Part shown: piece by piece, positions 57,755-64,000 of the stretch
Layout: each line of letters starts with the position of its first letter
Position numbering within the stretch: position 1 is the first letter of the stretch
NCBI GenBank assembly: GCA_026004775.1
Contig: BPJU01000013.1
Span: 124,001 to 188,000 of the forward strand
Length of the DNA stretch: 64,000 nt
Source of the DNA: Pirellulaceae bacterium
GTDB taxonomy: Bacteria; Planctomycetota; Planctomycetia; Pirellulales; Pirellulaceae
Direction: 5' to 3'
The notes under the pieces: model-generated
The model's input: the letters and a program-made list of their open reading frames with translations, nothing else
The model's database searches: none
What the model was told of the DNA's origin: nothing
Program-made: the position numbers and the translations under genes

Positions 57755-57817
57755 TCCACCGGACCCAACGCCAGCACTTCGCGTATTTCTTCCACATAGC
57801 CATCAATTTGTATTGGC

Positions 57818-58768
57818 TCAACAGCGCCGGCACTCGCCGCCCCATTTGCCTGCCGCGCCTTGCCGGCCGACGTATTTTGCCTTGATGCATTTCGCTTGGA
57901 CGGACTTTGCCGGGACGGATTTTGCTGTGATCGAATTCTGTGCACCATCCGGCACGTGTAGCCCGCCCGCTACCACTATCCCGGATTCCCGCCTCACACC
58001 CGCCACCTGGATCCTGCCACCGTCCGGAGTCCGCAGTCCCGTGATCACCAATTCATTGAGGTCCGTTACCACCTGGAGCAAGCTGTCGTCGTCTTCCAGG
58101 CCTTTCTCACGCATCAAACCCACGTATCGGTCCCACAGCGACCCGCTGTGACACACCTCCGATATCGGGACCACACCAGTCGAAACCAGTTCTATTTCTT
58201 GAATCAATGCCACCAGGATCGAATGCGACTCGGCATTGACCGGCACCGAGCCATATCGGTCGGACCAAAAGTGGCCGCTTACCTGGTCCTCCCGGTTGAA
58301 GAGGATCGCCACGCGCTGCTTGACCACTTGTTCGAAGAAGGGCAGCGACGCCAATTGCCTCCGCCAATACTCAATAAACTCCACGTCCTGGCAAAGCACT
58401 TCCGGTGGCGGTGCATTACGCCTCCAGCGGATGCGGTGCTTTCTGCACCTCTTGGCAACCGGCCTGGGAAAAGCACGCTTTACGCGAAGCAGTAGCTCCT
58501 GGGCCGACCAACTCCTCGCCCACTCCGGATGCACGTGCAGATAGCTTACCCAGGCGTTGGGCAGCACAGCCGTCGAATAGAGCTCCAACGAAAAGGACGG
58601 AAGGTAGTGGTTACAAGTGTCGAGAATCGTTTTGCGCCTGTGGGCAAAATCCTTTCCTCGTAACGGGTTCTTGCCCAACATGGCTTCCTGGCGAGAACAC
58701 TCCGAGATGCACGCTACCCGCACAGGTTGGCCGTCGGGCAAGATCTCATATCGAGCCGCACGTCCCAT
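57818..58768 (-). CDS. RAYT-like (IS200/Y1 family) protein without HUH motif
   Basis: 316 aa. ATG 58768 with GGAGG eight bases ahead. It matches the planctomycete REP-associated transposase family: ECSRQEAMLGKNPLRGKDFAHRR, IxDTCNHYLPSFSLELYSTAVL, ARSWSAQELLLRVKRAFPRP, ILFNREDQVSGHFWSDRYGS. These correspond to the usual RRAFLCG..TGK..EHRR and EDQCSGRFWEGRF blocks. In active members the strand carries NHFH/NHLHVV (HUH pair); here it is AVLPNAWVSYLHVHPE, so both His positions that bind metal appear lost. C-terminus has Ala-Lys repeats (AKSVPAKSVQAKCIKAKYV). Probably inactive or repurposed. Confidence 0.7.
   Translation of the reverse strand: MGRAARYEILPDGQPVRVACISECSRQEAMLGKNPLRGKDFAHRRKTILDTCNHYLPSFSLELYSTAVLPNAWVSYLHVHPEWARSWSAQELLLRVKRAFPRPVAKRCRKHRIRWRRNAPPPEVLCQDVEFIEYWRRQLASLPFFEQVVKQRVAILFNREDQVSGHFWSDRYGSVPVNAESHSILVALIQEIELVSTGVVPISEVCHSGSLWDRYVGLMREKGLEDDDSLLQVVTDLNELVITGLRTPDGGRIQVAGVRRESGIVVAGGLHVPDGAQNSITAKSVPAKSVQAKCIKAKYVGRQGAAGKWGGECRRC
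57860..57960 (-). repeat. Degenerate 15-bp tandem repeat inside the RAYT gene
   Basis: Four or so copies of a 15-base unit (+ strand TTTGCC-GGGACGGAT type) that encode the AKSVP-AKSVQ-AKCIK-AKYV run. Copies differ at several bases. Confidence 0.5.
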
Positions 58769-59047
58769 CGATGCCACCTCCGTTCGGCGCGCACGTCGCG
58801 GCCCACGGCGCTTGCCGAAACCCAGCCTACCCCTCCTGTCTTACTTAAATTTATCCCCACCCCTGGGAATCAAGAACGGGGTGGCCGATTTTTCTCCGAA
58901 CAAACGGTGCGTCACCGGACGTGCCAGCGTCGGCGACTGTTTGAGCAAGGGTAGCTGCACAAGGAATCGCCGCCACGATCCCCTTCTGGCTACATTCATA
59001 CACGCGCATACACGCGCGGCGAGGAGTTCTGGACGGAACGGAATAGG

Positions 59048-60178
59048 CTAGTTCACCCGATTTCCCGATTGGGCGTCAAAAAGATGCAATCGATCGAGCG
59101 GCACAACCAGCCAACCGTGCGAATCGCTTGGGGGAAGTTCGTCTGCGGGGATTCTGACGAGAAAGACGGCCAACGACTCACACCGAATCTCGGCGTATCG
59201 GTCGGCACCTTGGTACCAGAGCCGTCTTATTTGGCCGGGAACTGTAAGAAGCTGCCCCGACTCGAGCGATGGTGGTTCTGTACACCACCGGCAGTGCTCG
59301 GGGCGCACCCCGACATCGACCAGCGTCGGCTGTCCGGCTGCCGGTAGCAGGCTTGGATTCTTAACGGAGAAAGAATTCGGATCGCAGACGAGCCAACGTG
59401 CACCATGCGACTCGAGCCACCACCGACCATCGGAGAACCGCAGGTATGCCTGAAAAAAATTCATCGGCGGCTCCCCTAGAAACTCGGCTACCTGGCGGTA
59501 CAGCGGTCGGCAGTAGAGCTCTTCTGGCCGGCCGACTTGGAGAAGCCTGCCTTCCCACATGATTGCCAGTCGGTCGGCCATGGTCATAGCTTCTGATTGG
59601 TCATGAGTGACAAAGACGGTCGTCGTTTCTTGACAGGGCGGGTGTTCCAAGAGCAAGCGGCGCAAGCGAGTCCGCAGCGGTAGATCCAACTGGTTGAATG
59701 GTTCATCGAATAACTGGAGCAGTGGCCGGCGCACGAGCAGGCGGCCCAATGCGGCTCGCTGACATTCCCCGCCGGACAATTCCCTTGGGTAGCGATCCAG
59801 CAGGGAAGCCAAGTCCAGCGCTTCTGCCGCCGCTTCGATCCGCCGCTGCCGCTCACCTCGATCCACCTTTTCCGAAGACATGGCGAACATCCAATTGGCT
59901 CGCACGGTCATGTGGCCAATGAGCGACGGTTGCTGGAATGCCATGGCTACTTGCCGTTTAGCCGGTGGCCAATGGGTTACCCGTTCTTGGTTGATGTAAA
60001 CCTGACCGGCGGATGGCACTTCCAGCCCGGCAATCAGCCGCAAGAGTGTGGTCTTGCCGCACCCGGAGGGCCCCGCCAATACCAGCCAGCTTCCGCGCGG
60101 AATTTCAAGCGATACATCGTCGACCGCCAATTTGTCGCCGAACCTTTTAGAAAGATTTTCCAGGCAAAGCCCATCCAC
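59048..60178 (-). CDS. ABC transporter ATP-binding protein, MalK/UgpC type
   Basis: 376 aa, GTG start with GGGAG seven bases ahead. Walker A GPSGCGKTTLLRLIAGLE, Q-loop AFQQPSLIGHMT, signature RELSGGECQRAALGR, Walker B LLQLFDEPFNQLD, H-loop FVTHDQSEAM, all in the first 220 residues. The C-terminal OB-type/TOBE region (~240-376) marks a sugar or osmolyte importer ATPase. Such ATPases often serve several permeases; no permease or binding protein gene is near, so it probably works with transporters encoded elsewhere. Single gene. Confidence 0.9.
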   Translation of the reverse strand: MDGLCLENLSKRFGDKLAVDDVSLEIPRGSWLVLAGPSGCGKTTLLRLIAGLEVPSAGQVYINQERVTHWPPAKRQVAMAFQQPSLIGHMTVRANWMFAMSSEKVDRGERQRRIEAAAEALDLASLLDRYPRELSGGECQRAALGRLLVRRPLLQLFDEPFNQLDLPLRTRLRRLLLEHPPCQETTTVFVTHDQSEAMTMADRLAIMWEGRLLQVGRPEELYCRPLYRQVAEFLGEPPMNFFQAYLRFSDGRWWLESHGARWLVCDPNSFSVKNPSLLPAAGQPTLVDVGVRPEHCRWCTEPPSLESGQLLTVPGQIRRLWYQGADRYAEIRCESLAVFLVRIPADELPPSDSHGWLVVPLDRLHLFDAQSGNRVN

Positions 60179-60509
60179 CGAAATGCTCCCGTGTCGATGG
60201 TCGCACAGTTAGCGACAGCTAAAGCCCGCGAACTACAGGACCCTGCCGATTGCCCTAGCCCCTGCCAAACAAGTTCAGTATATCTTCGCAGCGATTTGAA
60301 GAAGTTACAACGAACATCGGGAACCCGAACTGTATCGGTTTTAGGCGAAATTGAATAAGTAGTGATCCAGCAAGACGTTGGGAACATCCAAAGGCCGCCG
60401 ATCGTGACTGTCGGTAGCGGATGGCATTCGGATTGCTGGTAGGACGCAGCCAACGGGACCCGCCGGAAGCAGGTCCCGGATCCGGCAACTCACGGAGGAG
60501 TTATCCGAG
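60179..60509. other. Intergenic region between ABC ATPase and metallopeptidase gene
   Basis: About 330 bases, divergent; AT-richer than neighbours around 60290-60370 (tgaataagtagtgatcc). No gene; no clear promoter picked. Confidence 0.35.
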
Positions 60510-61577
60510 ATGGACGCACGGAAGCTCACGTTCCTGGGAGCGGTAGGCTCTCTGCTTTTCCTGGCTGCCAGTTATCGAACCGAGAACTTCCTCGTCTCGG
60601 CTTCTGATCCAGAACAGGCGCGTCAGGTGGCCCAAGCCGCCGAGCACTATCGCCAGCAATTGGCGACCGAATGGCTGGGAGCCGAGCTGCCTCGCTGGGA
60701 AGAGCTCTGTGTCGTGCAGGCTGAGATCCATCCGAAATTGGCGGCCGGTGGCCAGACGAGTTTCTATTTTGTGGGGGGCAGACCCCGAGGCTGGGAAATG
60801 CTAGTACAAGGTTCTTTGGAGAGGGTGCTGGACAGCGTTCTACCTCATGAGATTACCCATACCATTCTGGCCACGCACTTCGGCCGCCCGTTGCCTCGCT
60901 GGGCTGACGAAGGAGCCGCGACCACAGTAGAGCACTGGTCCGAGCGAGCCAAACAACAACAGTGGTTGGTGCAGTTCCTGTCGAGTCGTCCTTCGCGCGG
61001 AATTCCGTTCAATACCATGTTCCGGATGCGGGAGTACCCGTCGGACATCCTGCCTCTTTATTCGCAGGGGTATGCACTGACGGAATTTCTCGTTGCTCAG
61101 GGCGGGCGAAGGCATTTTGTCGACTTTTTGCAACAAGGCATGCAGAAAGAGGACTGGGCAGAGGCGACACGGGCGTTTTATGGTTACGAAAGTCTTTCAG
61201 AGCTCCAGACGGCGTGGGTGGAGTGGGTCGCTCGCGGCCGGCCTGAGCCGATTCCCCAAGATTTGGCAGGCAAGCCACGTCCCGGACAACGTCCCTCGCT
61301 GGCGGCGAGCACCGATCCGGCTCCACAGGCTTCGGATGCTGTGGTGGAAGCTAGTCGATCAAGAGACAGTCTATCGACTGCCCTTGCGGTGACCGGAAGC
61401 TGGTACGAGCGTGTCGCCTCGGCTAGTGGATCGGCGAGCGTCCAAAACCAAAAGATGCCCAGCCGACTGGTGGCTGGAGGCAACATGAGCCGCCAATCGG
61501 CTCGGGCTCCGCAACCGAGTCGCGTGGAGCTGATCGTATTGGAACCGGTGGCGGCGGCACCGCTGCAACGTCCCTGA
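60510..61577 (+). CDS. Gluzincin-like metallopeptidase (peptidase MA type), secreted
   Basis: 355 aa. ATG 60510 with GGAGGAG nine bases ahead. N-terminal signal/anchor MDARKLTFLGAVGSLLFLAA. HEITH in the segment LPHEITHTILATHFG (near residue 113) followed by PRWADEGAA gives the HExxH...E zinc site of gluzincins. C-terminal 130 residues (after ~240) are low-complexity and Ser/Ala/Pro-rich. Target unknown; it may modify a periplasmic or surface protein. Confidence 0.8.
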   Translation: MDARKLTFLGAVGSLLFLAASYRTENFLVSASDPEQARQVAQAAEHYRQQLATEWLGAELPRWEELCVVQAEIHPKLAAGGQTSFYFVGGRPRGWEMLVQGSLERVLDSVLPHEITHTILATHFGRPLPRWADEGAATTVEHWSERAKQQQWLVQFLSSRPSRGIPFNTMFRMREYPSDILPLYSQGYALTEFLVAQGGRRHFVDFLQQGMQKEDWAEATRAFYGYESLSELQTAWVEWVARGRPEPIPQDLAGKPRPGQRPSLAASTDPAPQASDAVVEASRSRDSLSTALAVTGSWYERVASASGSASVQNQKMPSRLVAGGNMSRQSARAPQPSRVELIVLEPVAAAPLQRP

Positions 61578-61686
61578 ACTACGGGCGAGGTCGGGTGGTG
61601 CAGCGGAACGCCCATAACGGCAAGAGATGCGGTTTGACTAGCCGCCGGCCCATGGATTCGTGCATGGTGTAAGAGAGATTTGGCAC

Positions 61687-61724
61687 AAAAAAACCTTGTC
61701 CGACTTCGACAGCCGGACAAGGTT
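61687..61724 (-). terminator. Intrinsic terminator of the Cys-rich gene
   Basis: Minus strand: 11-bp stem AACCTTGTCCG / CGGACAAGGTT with 11-base loop followed by a run of seven T (positions 61687-61693 read as A on the + strand). It lies just past the Cys-rich gene. Confidence 0.8.
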
Positions 61725-61759
61725 GGCAGCCAGAGCGAGTGCTCGTGCAATGGGGTGGT

Positions 61760-62257
61760 TTAGGTTGCCGGAGCAGGCTCGGGCATGGGTGGCATTTCGG
61801 GGGCCATTTCGACGCCGCAGGCCGGCTCATAACCACAACCGCACTTCGGACGGCAGTGGTGGAACAGAGGACGGCAGCGGGCGCGGCAAGCTTTCTCAAT
61901 ACCGCAAGAAGGCTCAACGGCGCACTTGGCTTCTACACCGCAAGCCGGTTCGCAACCGCAGCGGTGCAACCAGTCGTGCAAGCGGGAGCCCAGATGCCAG
62001 CAGCGTTCACGACCGCAGACTTTTTCGACGCCGCAGGTAACTTCCGCACCGCACTTCGGCTCGCAACGACGATGCACGTGCAGGCGTGGGCCGCAACATT
62101 TGGGCTCTGGAGCGCAGCACTTCGGTGCCACTTCGCACCCGCATCCGCCGGCATACAGGATGCGATCGAGCAATTCGAAGGCTTGGGCGTTCGAAGTCCA
62201 CACGAACGCCAGCACGCCGACGGCCAACACCGCTGGCAAGACGGCTCGACTCTTCAT
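61760..62257 (-). CDS. Secreted Cys-rich repeat protein
   Basis: 165 aa. ATG 62257 with AGGAG seven bases ahead; signal peptide MKSRAVLPAVLAVGVLAFVW ending SNAQA. The mature protein is built of short repeats with CG-x-EP-x-CG and CG-x-E pattern (GGCGCEVAPKC, EPKCGAEVTCGVEKVCG, CGCEPACGVEAKCAVEPSCG) and many charged residues. Cysteine makes up about one residue in six. Such proteins are common in Planctomycetes. It may be disulphide-linked or metal-binding; the function is not known. Ends at a strong terminator. Confidence 0.8.
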   Translation of the reverse strand: MKSRAVLPAVLAVGVLAFVWTSNAQAFELLDRILYAGGCGCEVAPKCCAPEPKCCGPRLHVHRRCEPKCGAEVTCGVEKVCGRERCWHLGSRLHDWLHRCGCEPACGVEAKCAVEPSCGIEKACRARCRPLFHHCRPKCGCGYEPACGVEMAPEMPPMPEPAPAT

Positions 62258-62764
62258 GGTTCCACTCCTGAAAAACGTACGCAACCGCGGTAATCCTCCC
62301 CAGCCAAGTCCGCCGCACCCCGAGTCGCTTGACCTTTTCGGCAGTTGTCGGCAGCCGACCTGCTGGAGCGACCAGCACCTCGCTGATGTCACCATCGGGT
62401 ATCGTCCGGCCATATTGGCCATCTTCACCACCCTTTGCAGTTTCTCCCGTCAAATGACAAAACGACATGTCGGTTTTACCAGGCTTACCGAGTTTGACGA
62501 TGAAAGCCTCTTACGACCGGTCTCCTGACCAGCGCTACGACACAATCCTGCGTTCGCCGAAAAAACCACCTGAAGCCGCTTCGCCGCCGTTGTTATTGTT
62601 AGATGGTCACCCGATTCAGCATCGGCCAGTTCGTAATGCCACGAAGATTGGCCGGATGCGGCGTAGAACGGGATGGGCGGCCATAGAGAAGTTTTAGAAA
62701 GAGGCAGCAGCGTTTGCTCGCGGCCGGAGGCCAAAAGGTAGCCATGCGACTTTTCTCGCACTAG
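62258..62764. other. Intergenic region upstream of the Cys-rich gene
   Basis: About 500 bases between two minus-strand genes. A minus-strand frame at 62450-62761 has no ribosome site and is not called. Promoter of the Cys-rich gene expected here; not identified. Confidence 0.35.
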
Positions 62765-64000
62765 CTACGCGGAATCGCGCTTGGCCAACTCATACAAGAT
62801 CGATCCATACCGCCGGCCGGCATGCTCGGCTACCGAGCGGCGCACCGGGTCTCGTTCCGACAGTGCTCGAGCGGCCCAGTTCTGCTGTCGCTCGGCAATG
62901 ATCTGTATATCCGTAATGCCCCTGAGTCGTTCCTTCAACTCCAGGCCATACAGTCCAAACAGTGAGCGCAGTTCCTCGAGCTCATCACCGTTGAACTTGG
63001 CCGCGTTCTGTTCAAGCTGCATCAATGCTTCAAAATCGCTATTATGGTCATCAAGATCAGACATGAGATCACTTAGAATCCGGTCCAGCTCTTTTGCAAC
63101 CGCCTCCAGGCGCTCCGCTCGGTCCGGCATAAGAACCCGGCTCAGAATTTCCTCAATTTCCTTTGCTTCCTGCGCTCCTTGCCCGGCCATGCGCAAGAAA
63201 GTCGTATAACGCTGGAGTCGCTCCTGATCCCGCTTGTCCGCTTCGAGTGCCTCTCGATAACGACGGTATTTAACTTCGTTCAAGATTCGCTGAGTATCCC
63301 GCAGGATTCGATAGGAACGCAACAGCTTGGCACGGCGAAAGACATGTCGTTCGAGGACCTCTTTGAGTTCCTTGAACCCTGACAATTGATCCAATTCGGC
63401 GATGAGTTTTTCCCTTGGCAACTCCGGATCCGAGGCCACGCGAGCGATCGTCGTAAAAACATTCCACGGCATATTTCCTCGAATACGAAGCCTGGCTTCA
63501 ACAGTTACGGGGCAATCCGGAAACTCCATTTCGTATAGTTCATCACTTGCCAGAAGTTTTTCCAAACGGGCTTTTGGGATACGCCGCAATGTGTCGCATA
63601 ATTCGCTCAGACGTTGCTGCCCGTCGGCCAACAGAATATCCAGCGCTCTGCGGAGTCCAGCAGACACCGGTACCACCGTATTTAAACAGGTTCTTAGTTG
63701 CTCCCTAATTTTGGGGATGCGGCCGATAATTTCGGGGTAGAGATCGACTTTTGCCAGGACGCCGATTGCATTGAATGCCTGAGACTTTCCGCCGGTGACA
63801 TGCTGAAATTCTTTCAGCAACATTTCATCGGTGGATCTTGGAACCTGGGATATGAGATAAATCACTGCGTCAGCTTGTCCTGCCCAACGCTCGGTTTGTA
63901 CCGCATGTTGTTCCCGCAGTTGCTGGGTGAGTTGGAGGAATTCGGCGGTGGCTTCTACGTGTTCTTTTACGGCAGCTTCTGTGCCTGGGGTGTCGACAAG
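62765..64000 (-). CDS. Dynamin-like GTPase, 5' truncated by window edge
   Basis: Open to the window end, no start visible; about 411 codons seen. The most N-terminal visible part is LVDTPGTEAAVKEHVEA, the G3 (DTPG) switch, followed by VIYLISQVPRSTDEMLLKEF and IGVLAKVDLYPE with G4-like AKVD. G1 and G2 lie outside. After residue ~130 come long helices and coiled coil (EADKRDQERLQRYTTFLRM, AKELDRILSDLMSDLDDH) like the trunk of bacterial dynamin-like proteins, which bend or fuse membranes. Family assigned by G motifs and length; the exact type is open. Confidence 0.75.
   Translation of the reverse strand, partial: LVDTPGTEAAVKEHVEATAEFLQLTQQLREQHAVQTERWAGQADAVIYLISQVPRSTDEMLLKEFQHVTGGKSQAFNAIGVLAKVDLYPEIIGRIPKIREQLRTCLNTVVPVSAGLRRALDILLADGQQRLSELCDTLRRIPKARLEKLLASDELYEMEFPDCPVTVEARLRIRGNMPWNVFTTIARVASDPELPREKLIAELDQLSGFKELKEVLERHVFRRAKLLRSYRILRDTQRILNEVKYRRYREALEADKRDQERLQRYTTFLRMAGQGAQEAKEIEEILSRVLMPDRAERLEAVAKELDRILSDLMSDLDDHNSDFEALMQLEQNAAKFNGDELEELRSLFGLYGLELKERLRGITDIQIIAERQQNWAARALSERDPVRRSVAEHAGRRYGSILYELAKRDSA

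Overview
The window is GC-rich (roughly 60%), gene-dense bacterial chromosome from a planctomycete, most plausibly a thermophilic relative of the Pirellulales/Thermoguttaceae. This assignment is by gene content. Pointers are a DUF1559 prepilin-like protein beside a small lipoprotein, a formylglycine-type sulfatase and a sialate O-acetylesterase, a Cys-rich CGCEPxCG secreted protein, and a REP-associated transposase of the large planctomycete type. The species is inference; no rRNA or tRNA gene was found.

Layout. 1-4.4 kb: carbohydrate/secreted proteins and an RluA-type pseudouridine synthase. 4.5-9.5 kb: thioesterase, NADP-binding oxidoreductase, NhaA antiporter with a His-rich loop, and a tandem GGDEF protein. 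9.6-16.2 kb: RNase HII-like protein, Tat-exported protein, the classic rpsB-tsf-pyrH-frr translation operon, and an HU protein. 16.4-28.2 kb: small lipoprotein, pyrD, trpS, an AcpS-like protein, topA, a PpiD/SurA-like membrane protein, glgB and an RNase HI-like protein. 28.5-41.4 kb: membrane domain fused to DJ-1/PfpI, a C26-type amidohydrolase, a FabH-like synthase, TerC, a FadL-like porin, a sulfatase, uppP, DUF3386, a lipoprotein, DUF1559 and HemP. 41.5-49 kb: a PPDK-regulatory protein, then two genes that read as CRISPR type III RAMP (Cas7-like) proteins with no cas10, cas1, cas2, cas6 or array in sight, then a HEAT-repeat protein. 49.3-55.6 kb: KtrB-KtrA potassium uptake, and a four-gene operon (PLP fold-III enzyme, E1-alpha, E1-beta, E2) whose 2-oxoacid-dehydrogenase-like proteins lack their catalytic motifs. 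56-59 kb: decayed REP/RAYT region with five phased palindromes. 59-64 kb: ABC ATPase, metallopeptidase, Cys-rich secreted protein and a partial dynamin-like GTPase.

A recurring theme is enzyme folds that kept their scaffold but lost catalytic residues: AcpS, the RNase HI-like protein, the C26 hydrolase, E1-alpha/E1-beta/E2 and the RAYT. The two most unusual loci are the orphan RAMP operon (42454-45296) and the pseudo-dehydrogenase operon (51427-55622). Start codons were chosen from visible ribosome binding sites and family N-termini; some are uncertain and marked so.
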